Shown: positions 29,393-40,882, counted from the stretch's first letter. The stretch: 64,000 nt of DNA from Trichobilharzia regenti (GCA_944472135.2 OX235270.1:80423168-80487167); one strand, 5' to 3'. Numbers and translations: made by a program. Notes: a model not told the origin generated them from the sequence alone.

Positions 29393-30695
29393 GTATATTC
29401 TCATTTTGTACATGAGAGACGCCAGTTTACAGGCATCATCAATATGATAAATTACATATATGATTAGCAATCATAATTAATAATAATGTTTTAATAAAAT
29501 ACATATTTTTTGCTACTTGTGTACGACACACCAAATATACAGGCATGGATAAGCATTATATAAATTTCATAAATTTGGTTTATAGTTAAATTACATGGTT
29601 GCTGACGTTTCTGTCTTTGGTTTGTGGGAACAATATGATAACCAGTCATTCAATGGAGCACATCATGAAATATAGGAATATTGACTTCGCATTAACAAAA
29701 AAACCCAAGCAAGTTTTAGATGGATTAAAAATACTTGGGAAAAAATAAAGCTTGAAGTTATTCCACAATATAACCAGTCGTTTAATGGAGCACATCATGA
29801 AATATAGGAGTATTGACTTCGCATTAACAAAAAAACCCAATTTTTAGAAGGATTAAAAATACTTGGGAAAAAATAAAGCTTGAAGTAATTCCGAATCTCA
29901 TTTTTGATTTATATCCAAATTGGGAAATAAGAACGAATCGTGACGTTGTATTACAAATTGATACCTTTCCATTGGTATAAGAGTATATTCCACAAATGTA
30001 ATCCGGGTTGCGTCGCGGGGAAAGTTAATTCGTTATTAACCAGGCAACTGAAAGATACGGGACCAATAATGTTCGCAGATCATTTGTCATTGTAAATAGT
30101 CAAACATCCACATTATTCATTCTCATTCAAAAAGTCCAATGGAAGCTAAAATAGTGAGAGAAAAAAGAAGACAAACAACAACAAAGCAAAAGAAAGCAAG
30201 AGGAGTCCTTAAGGAGCGATTAATAAATACACGCATATATATTCTGTCTAGTAACTATGGTTATTTTTGTTCACTAACTAACTAGTCCCGTTATGCTAAC
30301 TTTCAAATTATGTGTGGACTAATATTACTGTCCTGTGTAGAAATGTTTATCATCTAGTTCCAATAATATTAAAATTTATAATTGTAGTTTGTTGTAACTA
30401 CACGTTTGAAGAACTTAAAATATCTATGTAGGGTGAAAAAGAAGGTGTAATAGACAGGCGCAAAAGTGCATTGTCATCTTTGAGCAGTCTGGTGACTGAG
30501 GAGATGAACACTGGAAGTGTGTTTGCATCGCGCACATTAGCTGGTAGTCTATTCCAAATGACTGAAAACTTATTTAAGAAGTTGTACCGCACGTAAGTCT
30601 GACAGTGCTCTATGGCAGCTAGGTTGTGATGATTTCTAAGATTGTAACTGATGACAGTGGTAGGTTTGGTTATTGGCTGGGAGGAATGCAAGAGA
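29361..30695 (-). mobile_element. CR1-like insert, copy 3
   Basis: Same length as copy 2; ORF2 tail at 30691-30398. Confidence 0.75.
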
Positions 30696-31000
30696 CTTCT
30701 TACGTGACTTCGAGGCCGTCGCTGAGCTGGCAGGTGTCAGGAGCAGGCGGCGAAGGCGGTTGTCCTGGGGACGCTGTTGAGAGGCCGAGCGAATGCGGCA
30801 TATGACAGCGTAGACAGGTCAGATGGCACAGCGTCTCGGAAGCCATTGGTTGAACGATTGGTGTCGGAGTTTGACAGCGCAGCATGCAGACAGCTAGCAA
30901 TGCAGCAGTTCCGTTTAGAAAAGCTGGGACCTGATGGAGACCCGTTGGCGTTGGCGGTTAAATTGACGAATCTACCTCAACGTGCGTTTCCCACTTTGGA

Positions 31001-31004
<4 letters not shown>

Positions 31005-31033
<29 letters not shown>

Positions 31034-32336
31034 GTATATTCTCATTTTGTACATGAGAGACGCCAGTTTACAGGCATCATCAATATGATAAATTACATAT
31101 ATGATTAGCAATCATAATTAATAATAATGTTTTAATAAAATACATATTTTTTGCTACTTGTGTACGACACACCAAATATACAGGCATGGATAAGCATTAT
31201 ATAAATTTCATAAATTTGGTTTATAGTTAAATTACATGGTTGCTGACGTTTCTGTCTTTGGTTTGTGGGAACAATATGATAACCAGTCATTCAATGGAGC
31301 ACATCATGAAATATAGGAATATTGACTTCGCATTAACAAAAAAACCCAAGCAAGTTTTAGATGGATTAAAAATACTTGGGAAAAAATAAAGCTTGAAGTT
31401 ATTCCACAATATAACCAGTCGTTTAATGGAGCACATCATGAAATATAGGAGTATTGACTTCGCATTAACAAAAAAACCCAATTTTTAGAAGGATTAAAAA
31501 TACTTGGGAAAAAATAAAGCTTGAAGTAATTCCGAATCTCATTTTTGATTTATATCCAAATTGGGAAATAAGAACGAATCGTGACGTTGTATTACAAATT
31601 GATACCTTTCCATTGGTATAAGAGTATATTCCACAAATGTAATCCGGGTTGCGTCGCGGGGAAAGTTAATTCGTTATTAACCAGGCAACTGAAAGATACG
31701 GGACCAATAATGTTCGCAGATCATTTGTCATTGTAAATAGTCAAACATCCACATTATTCATTCTCATTCAAAAAGTCCAATGGAAGCTAAAATAGTGAGA
31801 GAAAAAAGAAGACAAACAACAACAAAGCAAAAGAAAGCAAGAGGAGTCCTTAAGGAGCGATTAATAAATACACGCATATATATTCTGTCTAGTAACTATG
31901 GTTATTTTTGTTCACTAACTAACTAGTCCCGTTATGCTAACTTTCAAATTATGTGTGGACTAATATTACTGTCCTGTGTAGAAATGTTTATCATCTAGTT
32001 CCAATAATATTAAAATTTATAATTGTAGTTTGTTGTAACTACACGTTTGAAGAACTTAAAATATCTATGTAGGGTGAAAAAGAAGGTGTAATAGACAGGC
32101 GCAAAAGTGCATTGTCATCTTTGAGCAGTCTGGTGACTGAGGAGATGAACACTGGAAGTGTGTTTGCATCGCGCACATTAGCTGGTAGTCTATTCCAAAT
32201 GACTGAAAACTTATTTAAGAAGTTGTACCGCACGTAAGTCTGACAGTGCTCTATGGCAGCTAGGTTGTGATGATTTCTAAGATTGTAACTGATGACAGTG
32301 GTAGGTTTGGTTATTGGCTGGGAGGAATGCAAGAGA
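31005..32336 (-). mobile_element. CR1-like insert, copy 4
   Basis: Shortest copy, two TAA triplets fewer than copy 1; ORF2 tail at 32332-32039. Confidence 0.75.
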
Positions 32337-32991
32337 CTTCTTACGTGACTTCGAGGCCGTCGCTGAGCTGGCAGGTGTCAGGAGCAGGCGGCGAAGGCGG
32401 TTGTCCTGGGGACGCTGTTGAGAGGCCGAGCGAATGCGGCATATGACAGCGTAGACAGGTCAGATGGCACAGCGTCTCGGAAGCCATTGGTTGAACGATT
32501 GGTGTCGGAGTTTGACAGCGCAGCATGCAGACAGCTAGCAATGCAGCAGTTCCGTTTAGAAAAGCTGGGACCTGATGGAGACCCGTTGGCGTTGGCGGTT
32601 AAATTGACGAATCTACCTCAACGTGCGTTTCCCACTTTGGATGAAGAATCAGAAGCGCAGTTACTGTCTTCCCCGTTAATCGAGTGTCCCAGGCCACATT
32701 TCTCAGCGATTACTACTGGTTAACGCATCACAGCCGATGGATATTAGTGAGCTGATGAAGGTGACCAGATATCTGTTGAGCACAACTGTAGCCGCTATAG
32801 AGCATCCAAAACCAAAAGAATACGAGCAGAAAATTGGAGCGTTTCATCGGGAAGTCTCGGCGTTAAAGTTGGGTGACAAGAAAGACCGATGCTTTGAATA
32901 CGGTAAGCTAGGACACTGGAGGAGACGCTGCCCAGAAAGGCGAAAAAGAAAAGTTTCAGGCGGTATAATACGTGTTCTTTCTCTGCTATAA
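32337..32991 (+). pseudogene. Gypsy gag, 3' part with altered zinc knuckle
   Basis: The fifth gag piece continues past Asp-Glu into ESEAQLLSS and stops at 32721. The frame resumes shifted at 32737 and ends with a nucleocapsid-like motif CFEYGKLGHWRRRC. In a CX2CX4HX4C knuckle the second position should be Cys, but it is Tyr (32899-32901). Gag is therefore both frameshifted and missing a zinc ligand. Confidence 0.75.
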
Positions 32992-33370
32992 AGCTAAATG
33001 TAATGGAGGGGCTATTGCGAAACGGACAGTGTATTCTAAGTTGCTAGTGAATGATCGAGAAGTAGTATGTTTAGTATATACGGGGACGGCTGTGTCGCTA
33101 ATAGATAAGAACTTATGTAAGAGTGTTAGTCCATGTTCATTCGCAGTACGAACGGTAGGCGGTCATGCGTTACGCATCACGGTTATTTCGAACTGTAAGA
33201 TCGTCGTCGGCAGCTGTGAGGTGACGTTTCTTTTCATTGTTATACCCGAACTACAACGAACGATACTTGTGGCGGATTTTCTGCGGGAGATCGGCACGAT
33301 AATCGACACGCAAGCGAACGTTGTGATCACGGAATACGGCACATCAGTATGTATGAGACCAAGGAGATAG
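32972..33370 (+). pseudogene. Gypsy aspartic protease with lost catalytic Asp
   Basis: 132-codon frame with a retropepsin pattern: SKLLVNDREVVCLVYTGTAV, where the usual DTG is YTG (Tyr codon at 33077-33079), then VGGHALRI and a flap-like region, and ILVADFLREIGTIID at the end, which matches the second retropepsin signature. Without the Asp it could not cleave Gag-Pol. It overlaps the gag frame slightly and the following pol frame, as in a frameshifted polyprotein. Confidence 0.75.
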
Positions 33371-34474
33371 CAGCGGTTAAGCTGTCGACGGTACACAATG
33401 TGACAGAGTTAATTAATAAATACGATCATCTGTTCACTGGAGATGGCGACCCATACGGTTATTGCGATAAGGTGAATCATGAAATTCCGTTAAGTGATCC
33501 GAAAGTAAGGTCATTTACGACGCGAAGAGTTCCATGTCATCTGGAAGGCGAAGTGGAGCGACAAGTGCAAGAGATGTTAAAAGATGATTATTGAGGAAGC
33601 TGATAGCCCGTACAACTCTCCAGTGCTGTTAGTAAAAAAAGCGAATGGGAAGTATAGATTCTGTGTTGATTTTCGACAGTTAAACAGTATGACAGAGTTA
33701 AGACCGTGTGCCATGCCAACAGTGGTAGAAACTTTAGATCGCCTACAAGGTGCGAATGTGTTTTCGGTTCTCGATCTTCGCTCAGGATACTGGCAGATAC
33801 CGATAAAACAAGGTGATAGAGATAAGACGGCTTTCATCGTGGGTCAGACACAATATCGATTTAAACGCATGCCGTTTGGACTAGCAGGTGCACCGTTTAC
33901 GTTCAGACGACTGATGAAGCTATTACTTAAGAACTTGAAAAACGTGGAGGTTTATGGTGATGATCTCGTCATATACAGTCAAAACGAAAACGATCACGTC
34001 AACCATGTAGAAGCCGTGCTGCGACGCATCGAAGAGTTTGGACTACGCGTCAACAAAACCAAGTTTCAGATAGCCAAAAAGAATGTTACTCTGTTGGGAC
34101 ATAAAGTGGGAAATGGTGAGATTAAACCACTGCCGGAGAAAATTTTGACGATTAAAACGATTCCAGCCCCGAATTCAAAGAGAAAACTGAGACAATTCTT
34201 GGGTAGAGCAGCGTTTTATAGTCGCTTCGTGAAGAACTTCAATGAGATAGCAGCCCCTCTATACAGGCTACTAGGTGAGCCAAAGTTTGTTTGGTCGGAA
34301 GAATCGCAGAGGACATTCGACAGAATTAAACAGCTGCTCGACCACCAACAAATGACGCTAAAACTACCTGTACCAGGAAGACAGTTCACAGTGTGCACAG
34401 ATGCCAGTGACTACGCTATAGGTGCGGTCCTAAGACAGGGGAGGGAATCGTTGAGTATGCCAGTAGGGTTTTGA
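33349..34474 (+). pseudogene. Gypsy reverse transcriptase
   Basis: Two overlapping frames (33349-33594, then 33584-34474) make one RT. The pre-RT segment NHEIPLSDPKVRSF is followed by DSPYNSPVLLVKKANG, FCVDFRQLN, FSVLDLRSGYWQI, KTAFIV and the catalytic VYGDDLVIYS (about 33950-33970), where YGDD replaces the common YVDD/YIDD. Next comes the connection RQFLGRAAFYSRFVKNF and the start of RNase H (FTVCTDASDYAIGAVLRQG). A one-base shift near 33590 and another near 34465 break the protein. Confidence 0.85.
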
Positions 34475-35192
34475 CACAGAGAGAAAGTATTCAACGATAG
34501 AGAAAGAATGTTTAGCAATGGTATGGGCAGTCGACAAATGGAGACCTTATTTACTCGGCCGGCGGTTCCACATCGAAACTGATCATAAGCCGCTACAATT
34601 TTTGAAGACAGCGAGAGACCCACGGGGGAAGTTGTCACGGTGGATGTTGCGTCTTCAGGAGTACGATTTTACGATCTCACACGTTCCTGGAAGTGAAAAT
34701 GTCTTGGCAGATTTGTTATCGAGACCAGAAGATGAGTCTGAGTTGCCCGAGGTCGCTTACGGAGTGCATGCAGTAGAACAAGACCCACTAAGACTTGCAC
34801 GTAGGCAGAGGTTGGACGATACGCTGAATACAGTAATACAGGTGATCACCAACGGAATAGAAGTGGATCAAACTACGGCGAGTAAGGAGCTAACCACACT
34901 ACTCAGACAGAGGGATCGACTCAGAGTGAATGCCTACGGGACTCTGACCTGGCGAGAGAACGACGGAAGCTGGCTGGCTGTCATACCTCAATCGTCGCGC
35001 CACGACATGATAGAAGAATGTCACCAGCTAGCGCATACAGGCGTGGCCAGAACGACCGACCTCCTAAGACAAAGTATGTACTGGCCAGGTATGAGAGAAG
35101 ACGTAGCAAGATACGTACTTGGATGTCCACGGTGCCAGCTGATGAAAGGTGACCGGTGCATACGATTCAGTCGATTCCAGTTACCGCGATAG
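34475..35192 (+). pseudogene. Gypsy RNase H end and integrase zinc domain
   Basis: Frame from about 34518 with IETDHKPLQFL and SHVPGSENVLADLLSRP from the RNase H end. It then carries the integrase HHCC zinc domain (HQLAHTGVARTTDLLRQS, YWPGM, then CPRCQLMK). It breaks off at 35192 through a frameshift; the integrase core continues in the next frame from 35156. Confidence 0.8.
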
Positions 35193-36076
35193 GTGACTTG
35201 TGGTCCGTAGATGTCATGGGTCCATTTCCTCAGACATCCAATGGTAATCAGTACCTCTTGGTGATGACGGAACACGCGACACGATGGGTAGACGCCGTAG
35301 CAATCCCAGACCAACGTGCAAGAACCGTGACAGATGCAGTAGTTAGACACATTGTTGCAGACCACGGCGTACCGAAGACAATACTGACAGACCAAGGTCC
35401 CTGTTTCGAGAGTGAAGAGTTTACTTCCCGTTTGCAACAGCTGGGCATCAAGAGGATCAGAACGACCCCATACCATCCACAAACGAATGGCCTAACGGAG
35501 AGAAACAACCGTACACTGAAGGAGTGGCTGGCCTCGAAGGGCGGGAACTGGGAAACGGAGCTTCCACTGATTTTACTAACACATCGTGCTACCACTCAGG
35601 AAACAACGAAGAAGTCACCCTTCCAACTGATGTATGGTAGAAAACCACGATTACCGGTACACAATGAGACCTGGCCCATGCACCAAAAGTGGAGTACGAC
35701 GAAATTAAAAGCAGAGAGGAAAGAGGCAGTCAAGAATGTAATACAGAAGCAGCGCAGTGATGTCGCGAAGTCTCAGATGAAAGAAAGGACGCAGTGCATT
35801 ACCTTTGCAGTCGGGGACCAAGTGAAGTGTAGAGACAGGAGATATACAGTTGGAGGCGGGCTAGGTTCACGGAAACTCCTTCCAAAGTGGGAAGGACCAT
35901 ACACAATCACAAAAAGACGGGGTCAAGTATATACCATCCGAAGAGGTGATAAACAGAAACGAGTTAACGCCAGTCAGCTCCAAAGATGGGTACAGTGGGA
36001 CAAGCCGGTCAGTAACAATCCTCAACTAGCGGATGTATCACACAGAAGGTCGGAACGTCTGCGCGAAGTTATTTGA
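35156..36076 (+). pseudogene. Gypsy integrase core and GPY/F-type C-terminus
   Basis: The catalytic DDE core is visible: Asp in WSVDVMGPFP, Asp in ILTDQGPCFES and Glu in TNGLTERNNR with the expected spacing. The C-terminal module has LPKWEGPYTITKRRGQVYTI, a GPY/F-type motif. No chromodomain is apparent after it. The frame is open for 306 codons but detached from the upstream zinc domain. It ends 12 bp before the 3' LTR. Confidence 0.85.
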
Positions 36077-36088
36077 CGCGGGGACGAG

Positions 36089-36422
36089 TACGGGGAGAGC
36101 AGGCTAGCCAAAAATGGTAGACAGTAGTTTACGTCAATGGATATGGCGCAAATATTGGTGGTGAGAAAATATGAACAAGACTGATTCAACAACCAATCAC
36201 AGCAGACTTTGCGTAGGCAGATACAGTTAACATGTAGATGACCTGAAATTCAAGAAACAGTCACAAAGAGATGCAAAGTCAACTTTCTGTGAGAAACAAC
36301 CAGTCAGAAGAGTGTGTTTGTTTGCTTGAATAAGCCATAATAATGTACATGAAAATATATAAATACGTGTTGATTTCCTTAATAAACAATCTGTTGTCTG
36401 GCTCTTGGCTTCTGTCGCTACA
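36089..36422 (+). mobile_element. Gypsy 3' LTR
   Basis: Same length as the 5' LTR and nearly identical inside, but both ends have changed: it starts TACGGGGAGAGC and ends CGCTACA. The purine run ACGCGGGGACGAGTACGGGG precedes it. Confidence 0.8.
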
Positions 36423-36654
36423 GACGTAATTTCAATGGTGTATTATACATAATTGTTTGAAGACTTCTCTTGGTTTTTACAGCCTCATGTTGATATAACT
36501 CGTAGCCCTCATAAGACTTAGACCTTCTTTCTCGAAACTGAGGAGACCTGGAACTTAGGCAGTGCCAGATTTAGATGTATCGAAAGCCGTCTTACCATCG
36601 CTTGTAAAAACTAACGTCAATCTTTTGGGTAACCTGTAAATGAGTTCAAATAAA

Positions 36655-36785
36655 CTCCTTTCCAGGCTTAACGCCTATGTGAGTACCTTGATGTGATTAT
36701 GAGGAGTAAATTATGCTTGGAAAATCATCAGTATGTATTACTGTTTAACAATGTGTGACTATCAAAATGCAATTTTATCTATAAT
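36655..36785 (+). repeat. Dispersed repeat, copy A
   Basis: Shares ACCTTGATGTGATTATGAG, a middle ATCATCAGTA and TATTACTGTTTAACA with the repeats at 62162-62282 (same strand) and 59485-59612 (opposite strand). It is the most diverged of the three. Possibly the terminal repeat of a PLE family. Confidence 0.5.
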
Positions 36786-36798
36786 AATAATAACTCAA

Positions 36799-36875
36799 AG
36801 AGACCTGGCTTCTTCACCAAATGTGGAGTACGACGAAATTAAAAGCAGAGCGGAAAGAAGCAGTCAAGAATGTAA
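36799..36875 (+). pseudogene. Short stray piece of Gypsy integrase 3' region
   Basis: About 77 bp match 35667-35743 of the Gypsy element with scattered changes (AGTACGACGAAATTAAAAGC is identical). It has no adjoining Gypsy sequence on either side. Confidence 0.65.
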
Positions 36876-37823
36876 TGGAACTGTAATGACTAAAAATTAA
36901 TGCCTGGATCTGTCTACCAGCTGCCAACACGGAAAAAGTCGGCAAAAAGAAGAGGATGGAACTCTGATTGGCTCGAGCCAAGACATCACCGGGGCCACTA
37001 GGGTATCTATTAGGGTTAATCACCTTGATGTCTCACCCCTAAGCGTCAGGAAAAGTGCGATTTTGGTTATTTTCATTGAGTAATTCATCACCGACCTATA
37101 TGACCACTGATGCATCAGTCATCTCCAGGCGCATGCTGGATGATTAAGCGAGAACAACAACTTGTTCATGCCTATGGGAAAAGTAACCTAGTTCCTTAGG
37201 GCCATACTGATACTACAGACATTCCATTAGTTTACCTATTAAATTTTCCTATTCCAACTCCCGATGAATATCTTATTCTACAACCATCAATGTGGCCTCA
37301 GCTTCCATAAGTCCTATCTACACTTAACCTGGATTCCCCTTTCACTGCTTCTCTTAAGTATCTGTCTGATTAAATGGAATATTACCAGGTGAGACAACAT
37401 TCTTATATCCCATAAGTGCGACAGTAGTAATACCAAAAATGTATTTCCTTCGGAATCTCTGATGTCGTTTATGACAGTTGCAGCAGCAAAAAGGATACGT
37501 TGTGTTAGAATTCTCCAATAAACCTGGAACCAAGAAGTCTCGATGTTCTCAATAGTCATTGGACATTAGATGTTACAAGTTTAGTTTGAAGGTTGTGGAA
37601 CGCTTTTAAAGGGGTGTTTATTGTGAACGATATTATCTGGTGTTGTAGTAGTAAATTTATGCAGCTTGCTTTTATGTTGACAAAATAATATTCTGTAATT
37701 TCTCATAATCTCAAATCTAAGTGTTTCATTTCAGAAAACTAACTAGTTAAATTGCTGGGTCACAATGTTTTAATTTTAAAGAACTAATTGTGCTTTGATA
37801 GTGTGAAATATTCCCATATTATT
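36876..37823. other. Unassigned sequence
   Basis: AT-rich, with only short reading frames on either strand. None shows a protein pattern I recognise. Confidence 0.4.
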
Positions 37824-38583
37824 AATTTAAAGTCAATCTGAACGAAGAATATTCTTTTCAATAATTTCTCTTCAGGTTCTTACAATTACAAAATATAATA
37901 TTTGTGGTCGTTACAATAAAGGCCACTTATGCGGTGGATACATTTTGAACGTAGAATAACAGATTAGTTATGGGGTGTCAAAATAAATAGTCGTATTTGT
38001 GTGACAAACGTGCTAGGGTGAAATCGGTTACCAAAATATTGTAAAACGGGAGACAATGGTGGCGATTGATCACAATAGATTTGTATTATTATTATTTGTC
38101 ATAATTTATGTCCTTCATGCAAACATTTCCTCAATACTATCGAATTTTTCATTTGTACTATCTGGACTTATTATTGGTGATATCTCTCTCCTTAATATAT
38201 GCCTCTACCTGAAGCATTTCACATATTCATTATTGCATTATGAACCTCTCATTTCAGTCTTACTGTGTTTAACACAGACTACTTTGTATTAGCCACTCAC
38301 CTGACAGCTTTTATAACACCCCACACTAGGTGTTACGAACTTCCCGGAATAATTTGAGCGCCGAGTCAGATTGATTCATTATAAATTTAAATTAATCCCA
38401 GCGTGTTAAGAAAATCAAAACAAGATTTTTCTGAACGTTTATTTGGAATCTGAATAAATCTGATGAAGAGGCTGTCTTACATGACGAAACGTTCAGAAAA
38501 ATCTTGTTTTGATTTTCGCAATACACTGGGATTAATTTAAATAATTTATAAAGAATACTCTTCGTTCAGATTGACTTTTAATT
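37824..38583. repeat. Fold-back repeat with about 34-bp terminal inverted repeats
   Basis: AGTCAATCTGAACGAAGAAT at the left end pairs with its reverse complement at 38550-38583 with few mismatches. The interior is AT-rich and non-coding except for a 78-codon hydrophobic frame at 38056. The large palindrome 38380-38551 lies at its right end. The ends resemble those of the fold-back at 56539-56758 (AAGAATAT, CTTTTC, ATAA). It could be a non-autonomous terminal-inverted-repeat element. Confidence 0.55.
38380..38551 (+). ncRNA. Long palindrome with a hammerhead-like core
   Basis: Arms of about 62 bp (38380-38440 and 38487-38551) are close to perfect inverses and enclose 46 nt. The loop starts with ATTT...AATAAAT, which may pair. 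It then has CTGATGA at 38460-38466, and GAAA follows at 38486-38489, overlapping the right arm. CUGAUGA...GAAA with arms that would extend helix I is the hammerhead arrangement. Helix II between them is poor and no cleavage test is possible here. Two inverted PLE ends joined together is an alternative reading. Confidence 0.4.
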
Positions 38584-38591
38584 GTGCTCTA

Positions 38592-38864
38592 CTAGTCGCG
38601 TCCCAGTTCCATGCAATTTTTGTGCAGTGCGGTTATTTTTAAGCCTTTTGGATAAGTAAAAGTATGATGACTTCTCTTAGCAATATCAATTAGGATCCTA
38701 ATTATTAGAAGTGCTGTTGGACTCATCCTATAATTTCGTGAATTTTCATGTTTTTCTACATCCCAGTGTTGATAAAAGTGACTTACTGCGTTCACGTAAA
38801 ATTCAATAGGAAAATGGGACAATTCGAGTTCTTTGAGAAAATAAAGTGAAACATTAGTGGACAA
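38592..38864 (-). CDS. Unrecognised reading frame
   Basis: 90 codons on the minus strand with balanced composition (FYQHWDVEKHENSRNYRMSP, LLIIRILIDIAKRSHHTF). I do not recognise the family. No transposon motif is apparent, and it lies beside the palindrome. It could be an exon of an unknown minus-strand gene or chance. Confidence 0.2.
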   Translation of the reverse strand: MSTNVSLYFLKELELSHFPIEFYVNAVSHFYQHWDVEKHENSRNYRMSPTALLIIRILIDIAKRSHHTFTYPKGLKITALHKNCMELGRD

Positions 38865-39476
38865 AGCAGTACGATAAAACGTTTAGTGAGTTTGCCTAGA
38901 GTGTGCTTGAAGACAGAAGGCAAAGACATCGTCACTGCGAAAAATTTGGGCTCTGCTGTCAACAAGGTGTAACAACCGGTTCTCAGTATTCCGAGAAATC
39001 CAACCAGTAAATCTACACCTCAAACGGCTCTCTAACTCGGACAATCGATTTCCATTTGAGACGTCCAGGGAATGTAATCTTGTCCCATGTGATTTAGCAT
39101 AAACATCCGCGTATTAACACCATTGCCTACTTAATAATTGTGGTTGGCAACATAATACATGGAATTTCTGTTCGATAGAATGGAGTCCTAACAACCCTGA
39201 AAGGCTCAAACTAACGTTCATTTACTAAAAGCCCACCCCAAATGATATAAATTAAAAAGGAATAAAGCGGCCTGGCACGCGTAATTTGTCTTAACCTCCT
39301 CAATCTAGACTTACACTGTGCACCTATGGACTAAAGCTGCTAACCTTTCCACATTTGCCTTCTATCATATCATATGGCTGTAAGTAGGACGGAGCAAACT
39401 GCTACACAGCACATACGTCCGTGTATAGATAGCCAAGTATCATGCCGATTCCAAAGATGGCGTAAGTTGACAAGCA

Positions 39477-39743
39477 TCAGATGAGCCTCTGTATCTGTGC
39501 AAAGGTTATGTCAGCAGCCAGTTTACTACGTTCTAAATATGACGAACAGTCTTCACACTCATACCACCACTTATCATTAACCTGGTAGTCTGCGCAGGCC
39601 CGTCCTAAAGCACCATATTGCGATTGAAAGAAACCAATCACCTGTCGAACATAATCAGATTTTTTTCCGTGCATTTTTTCAGCATCATCCAGAATTATGT
39701 CATCTATATACTTTAAGTCAACATATCTCCGGTAGCTAGTCAC
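39477..39743 (-). CDS. Unrecognised reading frame, possible terminal exon
   Basis: About 88 codons on the minus strand starting after CTAAG, which could be a splice acceptor. The only start-like codon is GTG. It reads YVDLKYIDDIILDD, then a Cys/Trp-rich stretch WWYECEDCSSYLE, and ends QIQRLI and stop. The composition looks protein-like, but I cannot name a family. It may share a minus-strand gene with the frame at 38592-38864. Confidence 0.25.
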   Translation of the reverse strand: MTSYRRYVDLKYIDDIILDDAEKMHGKKSDYVRQVIGFFQSQYGALGRACADYQVNDKWWYECEDCSSYLERSKLAADITFAQIQRLI

Positions 39744-40880
39744 TTCTTAGGATATTGATATCGATTAGTATATTTTAAGTTATTAGGAAGTGTTTCTGTC
39801 CTCCCACCGGTTAGCAGTGATAATAGAGTTAGGAAAAGATGAAGAAACTCTCTGTTGGCTACCCTTCATGATGTGGACAACCAGATACTAACAATCTCCC
39901 ACACACCTCCGAAAATACACAAAGCTCTCCTGATCACTATCCACCTCTATCTACGTCAGTCAGTCAGGTGATTGGTGGGATGAATTGAACAAAACGCGGA
40001 TTAGTGAATGAGGAAGTTCACGTACTTATATAAGTCTGGGTGGCTTTGCTTTTCGATTGCCTACACTACGAAATATCATTCCCTCTTTGAGTACTTGAAA
40101 AAGAATAGGTGTTAGTGCTCCGTGGCGACAGTTTCGTTGTATTTGGAGATGTAGTCTGTGGGATTTAGTTCGTATGAATTACTTTACTATGACCTACGGA
40201 CCACCACGGGGTAAATCGGAATGCCCAACTTTTTCATTCTTCCTAAACGGAGTGGTAAGATAGCATATCTGGCTTGTTGGCTAGTCATGGGATATAGTTC
40301 ACCTATGTTACATCGATACATACTAGTAGTACAGCTAGGTTCCTCACCATAATGGAAGCAAATTACCTTATAACAGTTACCGCTTTTAGTTTAACCACTC
40401 GTCTACTAACTTTTTTATCATGACAGGAACCATTCGTTACTGCCATTGTACCTCTCTCGATCCTTGTGATATGCGTGTTGATACCCGTATCACTGCGGGA
40501 AGATTTGTTTTCCTCTCCTTATGAAATAGAATGATTAATGATCCACACCGGTCCGATGGAACATTTCCGAAATCGCATACGCTAGTGACTTTGTAAGCGT
40601 ACTTACTATTGTGTTTCGTTTTTGAAGACGTTTCAAGATTAATTTCAGTTGAAGCTGAAGTTTAGATAGTTGTTGGACATGTAGGTCATAAGCACTGAAC
40701 ACAAATATTTGTGCAGTACTAATTCTTCGTTGTTTCAGTGACTCAACTTTCTAATGATTGACTTAATCTTTTAGTATGCATTCAATATAGTATCCCATCT
40801 TCGTAGCTGTTTAGTATTATCAGTAGAAAAGCCTTAACATATTGGTCAATTTCGAAGTTCATGTTTCATATGAAGTCCAA

Positions 40881-40882
<2 letters not shown>
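39744..40882. other. Region upstream of POT1
   Basis: No gene or known element seen. If POT1 has a 5' UTR exon or promoter it should lie here, but nothing in the sequence fixes it. Confidence 0.4.

Larger units (their letters stand above)
25761..32336. repeat. Four tandem units of gag fragment plus CR1-like insert
   Basis: Units at 25761-27407, 27408-29051, 29052-30695 and 30696-32336 (1647, 1644, 1644, 1641 bp). Each is a 309-bp gag piece followed by an about 1.33-kb insert. The length differences equal whole TAA triplets in the microsatellite at the gag/insert junction; otherwise I see no changes. A fifth gag piece at 32337 runs on into the rest of gag. Each insert has an inner direct repeat of about 120 bp (first unit: about 26352-26475 and 26476-26605). 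Confidence 0.9.
25357..36422 (+). mobile_element. Decayed Gypsy-type LTR retrotransposon with internal amplification
   Basis: Two 334-bp LTRs (25357-25690, 36089-36422) bracket gag, protease, RT, RNase H and integrase in that order, which is the Ty3/Gypsy order. The flanking tetramers GATG and GACG differ by one base and may be the aged target duplication. The coding region is broken by several frameshifts. A truncated CR1-like insert with duplicated gag occupies 25761-32336. Confidence 0.9.

Noticed and set aside
14707..32336. Tandem arrays as satellite DNA or CRISPR-like repeats
   Set aside because: Units are whole retroelement segments with LTRs, coding frames and target duplications; nothing resembles short regular repeats with spacers.
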